Assembly (NCBI GenBank): GCA_910579935.1
Contig: CAJTVQ010000011.1
Location: 8,422-72,421 of the forward strand
DNA from: an uncultured Lachnospiraceae bacterium
GTDB lineage: Bacteria > Bacillota > Clostridia > Lachnospirales > Lachnospiraceae
Length of the DNA stretch: 64,000 bases
Direction: 5' to 3'
Part shown: one piece after another, positions 25,529 through 34,036 of the stretch
How positions within the stretch are numbered: position 1 is the first letter of the stretch
How the letters are laid out: each line of letters opens with the position of its first letter
Translations under genes and position numbers: made by a program
The notes under the pieces: model-generated
Told to the model about the DNA's origin: nothing
The model's database searches: none
What the model saw: only the letters and a program-made list of their open reading frames with translations

Positions 25529-26977
25529 ATGGCAATCTATGATCCGAAATCTCTTAAAGCAGAGGAATTCATAAACGATGAAGAAATCCTCGAAACCCTT
25601 GAATACGCCGAACAGAACAAACATAATCTCTCACTGATCAACGAAATCCTGGAAAAAGCCCGTCCCCGCAGAACGGAAACCGGCTGCGTGTGCAGCGGAC
25701 TGACCCACAGAGAAGCCTCCGTTTTGCTAGCCTGTGACATTCCGGAAAAAGTAGAAGAAATTTACCGCATTGCAGAAGAAATCAAACTTGCCTTCTACGG
25801 AAACCGCATTGTCATGTTCGCACCGCTGTATCTGTCCAACTATTGCGTCAACGGATGCCTATACTGTCCCTATCATATGACGAACCGCCATATCACCCGT
25901 AAGAAGCTTACGCAGGAAGAGGTAAAGCAGGAAGTCATTGCCCTTCAGGATATGGGACATAAACGTCTTGCCATTGAAGCGGGCGAAGACCCGGTACAGA
26001 ATCCGATTGAATATATACTGGAATGCATCCGGACCATTTACAGCATCAACCACAAAAACGGCGCCATCCGCCGTGTCAATGTAAACATTGCCGCTACCAC
26101 GGTAGAAAATTACCGCCGCCTGAAGGAAGCCGGAATCGGAACCTATATTCTCTTTCAGGAAACATATCATAAAAAAAGCTATTTAGAACTGCATCCGACC
26201 GGCCCGAAACACGATTACGATTACCATACGGAAGCCATGGACCGTGCAATGGAAGGCGGCATTGATGATGTAGGATTAGGCGTGCTCTTTGGCCTGGAGC
26301 TATATAAATATGAATTTGCGGGACTCATCATGCACGCGGAACATTTGGAAGCAGTGCACGGCGTAGGCCCCCATACCATCAGCGTGCCGAGAGTAAAACA
26401 TGCGGACGACATTGACCCGGATGTTTTTGACAACTCCATTCCCGATGATGTATTCGCTAAGATCATCGCATGTATCCGACTGGCCGTACCATATACGGGC
26501 ATGATCATTTCCACCAGGGAATCTCAGGAAGTCAGAGAGCAGGCACTGCGTCTCGGTATCTCGCAGGTCAGCGGCGCATCCCGCACTTCGGTAGGCGGAT
26601 ATACCGAAAAAGAGCGTCCCCATGATTCCGAACAGTTCGATGTATCCGACCAGCGTTCTCTCGATGAAGTGGTATGCTGGCTGATGAAAAACGGCCATAT
26701 TCCGTCTTTCTGTACCGCCTGCTACCGGGAAGGCCGCACCGGCGACCGCTTCATGAGCCTGTGCAAAAACGGTCAGATTCTCAACTGCTGCCATCCTAAT
26801 GCATTAATGACACTGACGGAATATCTGACAGACTATGCATCGGAGGAAACAAAGAAAATCGGATTTAACTTAATCGATCAAGAACTTGCCAGGATTCCAA
26901 ATGACAAAGTAAGGGCAATAGCCGCACAGAATATTGAAAATATCAAAAACTCTAACCGGCGGGATTTCCGGTTTTAA
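25529..26977 (+). CDS. hydG: [FeFe]-hydrogenase maturase HydG (tyrosine lyase)
   Basis: A 482-residue radical SAM enzyme that splits tyrosine to supply the CO and CN ligands of the H-cluster. The SAM cluster motif CVNGCLYCPYH is at residues 106-113. The C-terminal auxiliary cluster motif CTAC followed by a cysteine 23 residues later (CTACYREG to ILNCC) is also present, which separates HydG from ThiH. The ATG at 25529 has AAAGGAAG upstream and is preferred to the open extension from 25493. It is the middle gene of hydEGF. Confidence 0.96.
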   Translation: MAIYDPKSLKAEEFINDEEILETLEYAEQNKHNLSLINEILEKARPRRTETGCVCSGLTHREASVLLACDIPEKVEEIYRIAEEIKLAFYGNRIVMFAPLYLSNYCVNGCLYCPYHMTNRHITRKKLTQEEVKQEVIALQDMGHKRLAIEAGEDPVQNPIEYILECIRTIYSINHKNGAIRRVNVNIAATTVENYRRLKEAGIGTYILFQETYHKKSYLELHPTGPKHDYDYHTEAMDRAMEGGIDDVGLGVLFGLELYKYEFAGLIMHAEHLEAVHGVGPHTISVPRVKHADDIDPDVFDNSIPDDVFAKIIACIRLAVPYTGMIISTRESQEVREQALRLGISQVSGASRTSVGGYTEKERPHDSEQFDVSDQRSLDEVVCWLMKNGHIPSFCTACYREGRTGDRFMSLCKNGQILNCCHPNALMTLTEYLTDYASEETKKIGFNLIDQELARIPNDKVRAIAAQNIENIKNSNRRDFRF

Positions 26978-26997
26978 CTGAAAGGCGGAATATAAAA

Positions 26998-28251
26998 ATG
27001 GGACTCAATGATATTTCATCTTCGGAACGCATCCATATCGGTTTTTTCGGACTGAGAAACGCCGGAAAATCCAGCCTTGTCAATGCCGTAACCGGACAGG
27101 AACTGGCTTTGGTATCGGATGTCAAAGGAACCACTACCGATCCGGTAAAAAAAGCGATGGAGCTTCTTCCGCTCGGCCCCGTAGTCATCATTGACACTCC
27201 CGGCATTGACGATGAAGGCACACTGGGCGGGCTGCGCGTTAAAAAGGCCCGTCAGACACTCAACTACACCGATATTGCCGTACTGACCGTAGATGCTTCC
27301 AAGGGACTTCAGAATGCGGACCGTGAACTGATAACGCTTTTTGAAGATAAAAAAATTCCCTATCTCATCGCTTACAATAAGGCGGACCTGCTGACGGATG
27401 ACACTCCGGATATACATACAACTTCCTCTGACGCGATAAAAACAGCCGCTTCCCCGGAACATGTCATCTGCGTTAGTGCAGAAACAAAACAGAATATTTA
27501 CGAATTAAAGGAAAAGATTGCAAATCTTGCAAAAAAAGAAGAAAATAACAAACATGTAGTCGCAGACCTGTTAAACAGCCGCGATACGGTAGTTCTGGTC
27601 GTTCCCATTGATTCGGCCGCTCCAAAGGGACGGCTCATCCTGCCCCAGCAGCAGACCATACGGGATATACTGGAGGCCGGAGCCATCGCCGTTGTTTCCC
27701 GTGATACCGAACTGGCTGAAACACTTTCTTCATTAAAAGAAAAACCCAGACTGGTCATTACCGATTCACAGGCATTCGGACAAGTCTCCCGCTGCACCCC
27801 TGCGGAAATACCGCTGACTTCCTTTTCCATCCTCTTTGCCCGTTACAAAGGAAATCTTGCCATGGCGGTAGAAGGCGCCGCACAGCTGAAAAAACTGAAA
27901 GACGGCGATACCGTACTGATTTCCGAAGGCTGTACCCACCACAGGCAGTGCGGAGACATCGGAACCGTAAAGCTTCCTGCATGGATAAAAGATCATACCC
28001 ATAAGGACATTCATTTTGAATTCACTTCCGGTACGGAATTTCCGGAAGAATTATCCGGCTATGCGCTTATCATCCACTGCGGCGGATGTATGCTGAACGA
28101 AAGAGAAATGCAATACCGTCTCCGCCACGCGAAGGACTGCGGCGTACCGATTACCAATTACGGCATTGCCATCGCACAGATGCACGGTATCCTAAAAAGG
28201 AGTCTGGAACCTTTTCCGGAAGTTTTAAAAATTTTGGAGGGCGATGCCTGA
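26998..28251 (+). CDS. hydF: [FeFe]-hydrogenase maturation GTPase HydF
   Basis: A 417-residue scaffold GTPase on which the two-iron unit is built before transfer to the hydrogenase. The GTPase domain has GLRNAGKSSLVN (G1, residues 18-29), DTPGIDD (G3) and NKAD (G4). The cluster-binding motif CxH (Cys302, His304) plus HCGGC (350-354) is intact. AAGGCGG precedes the ATG. The stop codon lies inside the terminator hairpin at 28236-28270, which closes the operon. Confidence 0.96.
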   Translation: MGLNDISSSERIHIGFFGLRNAGKSSLVNAVTGQELALVSDVKGTTTDPVKKAMELLPLGPVVIIDTPGIDDEGTLGGLRVKKARQTLNYTDIAVLTVDASKGLQNADRELITLFEDKKIPYLIAYNKADLLTDDTPDIHTTSSDAIKTAASPEHVICVSAETKQNIYELKEKIANLAKKEENNKHVVADLLNSRDTVVLVVPIDSAAPKGRLILPQQQTIRDILEAGAIAVVSRDTELAETLSSLKEKPRLVITDSQAFGQVSRCTPAEIPLTSFSILFARYKGNLAMAVEGAAQLKKLKDGDTVLISEGCTHHRQCGDIGTVKLPAWIKDHTHKDIHFEFTSGTEFPEELSGYALIIHCGGCMLNEREMQYRLRHAKDCGVPITNYGIAIAQMHGILKRSLEPFPEVLKILEGDA

Positions 28252-28270
28252 AAGGCCGCCCTCCGTTTTA
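28236..28270 (+). terminator. Terminator of hydEGF, overlapping the hydF stop
   Basis: GGAGGGCG pairs with CGCCCTCC, with an inner GCC/GGC pair, followed by GTTTTACTTT. The 5' arm is inside the last codons of hydF. Confidence 0.75.
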
Positions 28271-28274
28271 CTTT

Positions 28275-29132
28275 CTATTTATGCTTTTTCGTTTCATCAA
28301 GATCATCTTTCAGAAAATCCAGACCGTAACCGCTGGAACGGTTTTCCCTGATATAATTAATTACAAACTCCCTGACCGTTTCATAATTATCATCTGCCTG
28401 TTTTTTTATCTCCGGAAGTTCCGTCTTATGCTTTGTATCAACTGCATCCGGAACATCGGAAACTATAAGCTTTTCCTTCTCTCCGCTGTCTTTTCCAAGC
28501 TCCTCGGTCAGCTCCGCAGCCTCTTCGGCTTTTTCTCCGATTTCTTCCGCGGCTTCTTCCTTCCGTTCTGCCTTATCCTTTTCTTCCTGAGCCAGTTCCT
28601 CTTCCGTGGGAAGGCTGAGATATCTTGCCGATTTCACAAACTCCATGTGGACATCCTGTATACCCATGGTTTTTTTCAGAATCTTTTCCATTAATCCCAG
28701 TTTCTTTCCCTCCGGAATATTGGGATTGTTCATAATGGACTTGGCTTCTGCCAAAAGGCTCCCCATTTTGTTCAATTTCAGCTTTTCCACATCATCTTTC
28801 GTTTTACAGTTCTCTAATTCCCTCTCATAAGCTTTCTTTTCGTTCTGTATTTCCTCATATTCCTTATATAATTCGGGATTATTTCTCTGTAAATACTCGA
28901 TTTCTTCACTGGTCAAAGATGAACCGGCTTTCAGCTTGGTACTGATATCGGATAATTTTTTGCTTTCCCTCATCTGTTCCAGATCCTCTTTATACTTCAA
29001 TATCTGTTTTGCCACCGGATCCAGATCCTTTTTCTCCCATAACTTCCCGCTCTTTTTTTTCTGCTGCCATTTGCCGTCCATTTCTGCTAATTTTACCGTA
29101 CTGCGAATCGTCCCTGATACTATCGGTAACAT
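28275..29132 (-). CDS. Hypothetical charged coiled-coil protein
   Basis: A 285-residue protein without signal peptide or membrane segment. It is highly charged: residues 35-130 are Lys/Glu-rich and predicted to form coiled coils (LKYKEDLEQMRESKKLSDI, EIQNEKKAYERELENCKTKDD), and residues 175-225 are a Glu/Ala/Lys repeat-like stretch. The C-terminus YETVREFVINYIRENRS looks like a conserved helix. GGGAGG precedes the ATG. I do not recognise a family; it may be a structural or scaffold protein. It is convergent with hydF and separated from the sugar permease genes by the region 29133-29207. Confidence 0.7.
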   Translation of the reverse strand: MLPIVSGTIRSTVKLAEMDGKWQQKKKSGKLWEKKDLDPVAKQILKYKEDLEQMRESKKLSDISTKLKAGSSLTSEEIEYLQRNNPELYKEYEEIQNEKKAYERELENCKTKDDVEKLKLNKMGSLLAEAKSIMNNPNIPEGKKLGLMEKILKKTMGIQDVHMEFVKSARYLSLPTEEELAQEEKDKAERKEEAAEEIGEKAEEAAELTEELGKDSGEKEKLIVSDVPDAVDTKHKTELPEIKKQADDNYETVREFVINYIRENRSSGYGLDFLKDDLDETKKHK

Positions 29133-29207
29133 GATATCAACCTCCCTGTCCCTATCTTATCATTTATATCGGCAGAATCCGCATATATATTATATTTCTG
29201 GCTATAT

Positions 29208-30074
29208 TTAGCCTTTGACAGCCCCGGCGACCATTCCTTTAATAATCTGCTTACTGAAGACAAAGTACAGTACAACGATCGGCGACATGGTGATCAGCAT
29301 GGCCGCCATCTGCTTCGGATAATCGGAAGCAAACTGTCCCTTGAACTGCGTTAATGCCAACGGCACTGTCTGTAATCCAACATCCTTGATCAATACCAGG
29401 GCAAACGAAAATTCATTCCAGCAGCTGAAAATCTGAATGATCGCTACCGTAACCAGAATCGGTTTGCAAATCGGCAGAATGATTTTCCACAGAGTATTGG
29501 AAAAACTGCTCCCGTCAATTGCCGCCGCTTCTTCCAAAGAAACCGGAATCCCTTTTACATACCCTTCTACGAGGAAGATTCCCATGGGCAGACCGAAGGA
29601 CACATATGGCAGTAATAATGTAAACCACCGGTTTGACATACCGCAGTTCCTGAATACGACATAAATCGGAACCAGCAGGGAATGAATCGGAATCAGCATA
29701 CCCATCAGGAACATGATGTATAAAATCCGGTTCAATTTAAAACGGACTCTTGCCAGAATATAACCCACAATAAAGGAAAATAAAACAATTAATAAAATTG
29801 ATAAAAATGTAGTCCGTACACTGTTGAACATGGACTCCGCCAAATGGTAATCCGAATTCGTCAGAATACGTGTGTAATTTACCAGTGTCGGACTTTTAGG
29901 CAGTCCGATAATATCTGCATTGAATGCACGTTTTTCCTTTAAAGATGAATAGATCATCCACACGATCGGGAAAATACAGGTAAGTGAAAATATAATTAAT
30001 ATAAGATTCATAAAAAATCCCAAAATACCTTTTTGGATTTTATGCGTACCGCTTTCTTTTTCATGATTCATCAT
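29208..30074 (-). CDS. Sugar ABC transporter permease, MalG type
   Basis: A 288-residue inner-membrane permease with six segments and the ATPase-docking EAA motif EEAAAIDGSSFSNTLWKIILP. It ends GMVAGAVKG, typical of MalG-like proteins. GGAGG lies six bases before the ATG. It pairs with the MalF-type permease encoded one base upstream and the binding protein at 31127. No ATPase is encoded here, so a shared MsmX-like ATPase elsewhere would be needed. Confidence 0.94.
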   Translation of the reverse strand: MMNHEKESGTHKIQKGILGFFMNLILIIFSLTCIFPIVWMIYSSLKEKRAFNADIIGLPKSPTLVNYTRILTNSDYHLAESMFNSVRTTFLSILLIVLFSFIVGYILARVRFKLNRILYIMFLMGMLIPIHSLLVPIYVVFRNCGMSNRWFTLLLPYVSFGLPMGIFLVEGYVKGIPVSLEEAAAIDGSSFSNTLWKIILPICKPILVTVAIIQIFSCWNEFSFALVLIKDVGLQTVPLALTQFKGQFASDYPKQMAAMLITMSPIVVLYFVFSKQIIKGMVAGAVKG

Positions 30075-30075
30075 C

Positions 30076-30969
30076 TTACGCCTCCTTTTCCCTTGTAAAA
30101 TATTTGATCAGACCCTGGGAACCGCCTATTACCAATAAAGAAAGTACAAAGATACCCACGGAAATACAGCTTCCGTATCCCATATTACTCTGGTTAAAGG
30201 AAATCTGATAACCATACATCGCCATAACCATGGATGCCGTTCCGGGACCTCCCTTTGTCATAACAAAAATATTGTCAAATGCTTTCATGTTTCCGGCAAT
30301 ACAAAGAGTAATACATACCAGCATCGTGTTCTTTATCAATGGAAGGGTGATATACCATGCTTTCTGCATACCGTTTGCCCCGTCAATCTCCGCACTCTCA
30401 AACACTTCTCCGTCAATGGAAGAAATGGCGGAAAGCATGATCACCATATAGTAACCGATAAACTGCCAGATCAGCGGAATGGATACAAGCAGCATAACTT
30501 TATCCGTTTCGTTCAGCCATACTTTACAAAGATCCGGTCTCCCGATGGTTTTTAAAAACCAGTTGATAATACCATATTGGTTATGATAAATCATATTCCA
30601 AATTAAACCGATACAAACTGCAGAGATTGTACTGGGAAAAAATCCAAAGGTACGATGCATCCCTTTCAGTTTTACCAGTTTCGAATTCACCATGATGACC
30701 AAAATAAAAGCGATGCCGATCTGTCCGATAATACATGCAATAACCAAATAAATATTATGTCCAAATGCTTCCCAAAATGTTTTATCCGCAAACAGCGTGA
30801 TGTAATTCTGTAATCCGGTAAAGGTTTTCTGTGGACCGCCTTTCCATTCAAAGAAGCTATATACGAGAGCCGTTATCAGCGGTACAAATACAGTAAATAC
30901 AAACATTGCTACGGGTACAAGGAGATATAAAAATATAGTTTTTCCTTTCGGCTTAATTGAATTTAACAT
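30076..30969 (-). CDS. Sugar ABC transporter permease, MalF type
   Basis: A 297-residue permease with six membrane segments and the EAA loop ESAEIDGANGMQKAWYITLP. GAGAGGGG precedes the ATG at 30969. It forms the membrane channel with the MalG-type partner. A strong hairpin at 31020-31052 lies between it and the binding-protein gene, which probably lets the binding protein be made in excess. Confidence 0.94.
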   Translation of the reverse strand: MLNSIKPKGKTIFLYLLVPVAMFVFTVFVPLITALVYSFFEWKGGPQKTFTGLQNYITLFADKTFWEAFGHNIYLVIACIIGQIGIAFILVIMVNSKLVKLKGMHRTFGFFPSTISAVCIGLIWNMIYHNQYGIINWFLKTIGRPDLCKVWLNETDKVMLLVSIPLIWQFIGYYMVIMLSAISSIDGEVFESAEIDGANGMQKAWYITLPLIKNTMLVCITLCIAGNMKAFDNIFVMTKGGPGTASMVMAMYGYQISFNQSNMGYGSCISVGIFVLSLLVIGGSQGLIKYFTREKEA

Positions 30970-31019
30970 TCCACAGCCCCTCTCTTTCCTGAAATTATCT
31001 AAAGTTGCCTCTTATGATA

Positions 31020-31052
31020 AACTGACCTCTGTCTACTTGACAGAGGTCAGTT
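31020..31052 (-). promoter_or_regulatory. Intercistronic hairpin in the sugar ABC operon
   Basis: A 14-base perfect stem (AACTGACCTCTGTC with GACAGAGGTCAGTT) and five-base loop lies between the binding-protein and permease genes. There is no T-run behind it on the minus strand, so it is more likely an mRNA end-protecting or partial-termination structure than a full terminator. Confidence 0.7.
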
Positions 31053-31126
31053 CAGGCAGAACAACTTTTGTAACCACTATTTCCTTACTATCACTACCTA
31101 ATCATCGGGAAAACTCCCTCCGTATT

Positions 31127-32584
31127 TTAGTAGTTGGCTTCATAAGCTTTCTGTGCGTTTGCAGCCACATCTTCCGGTGTCATATCGCCGTTCATCATGG
31201 TCTGCAGGTCTGTGTTCAATACATCCCATACTGCATTTGTAATATAAGAATCATAGATTTCGCAGGTTTCTGTGTTCACATAAGACCAGTTGTAGAAATC
31301 CTGTGTAATCTGGTCGAAAGCGCTAAGGTCAACATCTGCAACTTTGGTCAGACCGCCTAAAGCATAATTCTCAGCTACAAAACTTGCAAATTCAGGTCCT
31401 GTAATGAACTCGGCCAAATCAATTGCTGCTGCCAGTTTTTCCGGCTCATTTGCTAATTTTGCATTGATCGCTACTGCATAACCAAGTCCGATATTCTGAG
31501 AGTTCGGTGCTTTTGTTGCATCTGCAGGCTGAGGAAGAACCGCAAAGCCCATGTTGTTCCATTTTGTCTCATCTGTTTCTTTCAAAGTAGCCCAAATATA
31601 AGATTCATCCCAGTTTCCGCCGATGAATGCTGCTGCATCACCGGAGATATAATATTCACGTGCATCTTCGTTCGTTACTACGTTGAAGTCTTCATTAAAA
31701 ATTTCAGTCTGTGTAAACAGGCGCTGTGTCTCTGCCAGTGCGCTTACAAATTCAGCATCCGTGAAAGCTGCACCGCCCTTTGCAACCAGGCTCATGAACC
31801 AGTCGGGACCTGTATATCTGTTGCCCAGTGTAGAGAGGAAGTCAGAGTTTGCCTGCCACTTGCCGCCATTGCCGAATGCAACTGTGGTGATACCCTGTCC
31901 GTTAAAATATTCAGAAGCTTTTTCTACATCCGCCCATGTTGTAGGGAAGGAATCAAAGCCTGCATCTTTCCACATAGCTTTATCATAAATAACAACCGTA
32001 CATGTACCGCCTGTCAGAGCCGGATATCCGTAAATGGAATCACCAACCGTAAACGGTGCAAAGTATGCCTGATTATAGTCTGCATAATACGGAGAAGATT
32101 TAATATCGTTTGTCAGATCATAAACCAGTCCCTGATTTGCCCAGTCAATGGTATTCATACCCTGAAGCAGGAATACGTCCGGAAGGTCGTCTGCTGCTGC
32201 CAATGTTGCAATCTGTGTTTTATATTCCGCATTAGCCAGTACGTTCTGTGTCAGCGTGATATCCGGATGAGCTTCATCCCAAAGCCCCAGCACCGTACGG
32301 AATCCGTCCGAACCGCCGTTTCCTTCAGATTCTTCCGAAGTAGAATAATGCATGATCTCCAATTCACCTGCAAAAGTAATATCACCTGTTGCTTCTGCCG
32401 GAGCTTCTGCTTCCGGTGTCTCCGCTGCGGGCGTTTCCGCCGGAGCTTCTGCCGCGGGTGTCTCTGCTGCCGGTGTCTCTGCCGGAGTTTCCGCTGCCGG
32501 TGTGTCTCCCGAACCACCGCATCCTGCCAGTACAGATGCTACCATGGCTGTTGAAAGTAACAATCCAAGTAATTTCTTTTTCAT
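31127..32584 (-). CDS. Sugar-binding lipoprotein of the ABC importer
   Basis: A 485-residue extracellular solute-binding protein (family 1). The signal peptide ends in the lipobox LAGC; a Pro/Ala/Glu/Thr linker with repeated ETPAAETPA units (about residues 28-66) holds the domain away from the membrane. The folded part contains FNGQGITTVAFGNGGKWQ, GDAAAFIGGNWDESY and LAEFITGPEFASF, typical of carbohydrate-binding members. AAGGAGG precedes the ATG. It lies directly behind the LacI-type regulator and ahead of two permeases. The exact sugar is not evident. Confidence 0.94.
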   Translation of the reverse strand: MKKKLLGLLLSTAMVASVLAGCGGSGDTPAAETPAETPAAETPAAEAPAETPAAETPEAEAPAEATGDITFAGELEIMHYSTSEESEGNGGSDGFRTVLGLWDEAHPDITLTQNVLANAEYKTQIATLAAADDLPDVFLLQGMNTIDWANQGLVYDLTNDIKSSPYYADYNQAYFAPFTVGDSIYGYPALTGGTCTVVIYDKAMWKDAGFDSFPTTWADVEKASEYFNGQGITTVAFGNGGKWQANSDFLSTLGNRYTGPDWFMSLVAKGGAAFTDAEFVSALAETQRLFTQTEIFNEDFNVVTNEDAREYYISGDAAAFIGGNWDESYIWATLKETDETKWNNMGFAVLPQPADATKAPNSQNIGLGYAVAINAKLANEPEKLAAAIDLAEFITGPEFASFVAENYALGGLTKVADVDLSAFDQITQDFYNWSYVNTETCEIYDSYITNAVWDVLNTDLQTMMNGDMTPEDVAANAQKAYEANY

Positions 32585-32631
32585 AACTTCATACCTCCTT
32601 GAGATTCAGTTTTGACGGATTACGATTCCAA

Positions 32632-33669
32632 TCAATCGTTATCACGCCAGTTCTGTTCAAACATTTTCCTTATGGTCTGACCTTCGAATACCGTTCCCTT
32701 CACATTCGTAATTTCCCGAACTGCCGTTCGCGGATTCTCAATCAGATCAATCAGTTTCTCTGCGGCATACCGACCTATATGTAGAGTATCCTGTTTTAAA
32801 GTCGTCAGCATCGGAACCACATGTCTTGCTAACCGGATTCCATCATACCCAACCAAAGAGATATCCTCCGGTATACTCATTCCCCGCTTTCTGATCACAT
32901 TAATTCCTCCAAAAGCAGATAAATCGTCCGGATACATAATACACGTCGGAGGATCTTGCATATCAAGCAGTTTCGCGGTGGCTTTAGCGGCACCTTCCAC
33001 ATCTCTGTATTCGCTTTCCAAAATATACGTATCCGGTATCTCCAGTCCAAGCTTTTCGGCCGTCCTGAAAAAACTGGAAAGCCTGCTTCTGGTAACATGC
33101 GAATCCGCTCCATGGATATAAGCGATCTTGCGGTGTCCCATTTGGTATATGTAGGAAAGAAGATCCTCTATACCACTTACATTGTCAGACATCACTGCCA
33201 TTCTGTCATTAAATACATAATCAACCGTTACTATCGGAATATCACTTTTTACCAGTTCAAGAACCTCCGGGTCCGTGAAATCCACACACGCGATCACTAC
33301 TCCGTCAAATCCTCTGTACCTGGCACGCTCCAAATAACTCATGTGGTGTTTTCTTCCCTGATTACAATTCAGAAAAGTCAGATCATAATCCTTCTGTTCA
33401 ACAGCCACCTTAAAACTGTCCAAAACCGCGGCAAAGTAATCATGCGTAAGCCCGTTATTTGCTTCATCCGTAAAAAGCACACCAATGTTATAACTGCGCT
33501 TTGTTTTCAGCGTCCTGGCAAATAAATTCGGATGATACCCCATTTCTTCCGCCTTATGCCGAATCATGGCTTTTCTTTCCTCGCTGATATCCGAATGGTT
33601 ATTCAATGCTTTGCTTACCGTTGCAACAGATACGTGACACTCTCTTGCTATATCTTTCAGTGATGTCAT
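32632..33669 (-). CDS. LacI-family transcriptional regulator
   Basis: A 345-residue repressor. The N-terminal helix-turn-helix and hinge are MTSLKDIARECHVSVATVSKALNN; the rest is a periplasmic-binding-protein-like sugar-sensing domain with IGVLFTDEANNGL and ISLVGYDGIRLARHV. It is the first gene of the operon with the sugar importer (47 bases between). Two identical operator-like sites flank its promoter (33744-33757 and 33898-33911), pointing to autoregulation and so to control of the entire importer. Confidence 0.94.
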   Translation of the reverse strand: MTSLKDIARECHVSVATVSKALNNHSDISEERKAMIRHKAEEMGYHPNLFARTLKTKRSYNIGVLFTDEANNGLTHDYFAAVLDSFKVAVEQKDYDLTFLNCNQGRKHHMSYLERARYRGFDGVVIACVDFTDPEVLELVKSDIPIVTVDYVFNDRMAVMSDNVSGIEDLLSYIYQMGHRKIAYIHGADSHVTRSRLSSFFRTAEKLGLEIPDTYILESEYRDVEGAAKATAKLLDMQDPPTCIMYPDDLSAFGGINVIRKRGMSIPEDISLVGYDGIRLARHVVPMLTTLKQDTLHIGRYAAEKLIDLIENPRTAVREITNVKGTVFEGQTIRKMFEQNWRDND

Positions 33670-33743
33670 ACCGCCTACCTCCTGTTCACTACTTTTTTAT
33701 ACTCCCCAAATCGGTATACAACAGGTGTAGCGTAAACGATATC

Positions 33744-33757
33744 CTTAAACGTTTTCT
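33744..33757. promoter_or_regulatory. LacI-family operator, proximal copy
   Basis: CTTAAACGTTTTCT, with an AAACGTTT core, covers the predicted transcript start of lacI. It is also inside a larger dyad, GGTGTAG (33724-33730) to CTACACC (33756-33762). A degenerate partner, CGTAAACGAT, is at 33731-33740. Confidence 0.75.
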
Positions 33758-33765
33758 ACACCTTT

Positions 33766-33794
33766 ATTATATGCTTTATGCCGATGTATTGCAA
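33766..33794 (-). promoter_or_regulatory. Sigma-A promoter of the lacI-sugar ABC operon
   Basis: On the minus strand TTGCAA (33789-33794) and a perfect TATAAT (33766-33771) are 17 bases apart. The transcript would begin near 33759, at the edge of the proximal operator. Confidence 0.8.
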
Positions 33795-33897
33795 GCTTTT
33801 TCATTCGTTTTTGTGATTTTCGTTATATTTAGTCAAAAATTTAATTTTCAATTTGTGCATTTTATATATTCTTATGTTTTGGAAATATATGTTTTTG

Positions 33898-33911
33898 CTT
33901 AAACGTTTTCT
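33898..33911. promoter_or_regulatory. LacI-family operator, distal copy
   Basis: A second identical CTTAAACGTTTTCT lies 154 bases upstream of the proximal copy. Two identical sites on either side of the promoter would suit DNA looping by a tetrameric or paired dimeric repressor. Confidence 0.7.
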
Positions 33912-33960
33912 TCCATTTAGTTCTCAAATCATTTTCCGTAAATACTTTCATCCGGTCCTA

Positions 33961-34001
33961 AAAAAGAACCTTCCTGTATAAACTTCATACAAGAAGGTTC
34001 T
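33961..34001 (-). terminator. Terminator of the PrsA-like foldase gene
   Basis: On the minus strand GAACCTTCTTGTAT pairs with ATACAGGAAGGTTC, followed by six T residues (33961-33966), about 35 bases after the stop codon. Confidence 0.88.
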
Positions 34002-34036
34002 TCTGTTTATCGGTCGATATGCATTCATTTCCTGTT

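Noticed and set aside
32390..32515. Repeated DNA units resembling a small tandem repeat or CRISPR-like array
   Set aside because: They encode the Pro/Ala/Glu/Thr linker of the sugar-binding lipoprotein in frame, and there are no spacers.
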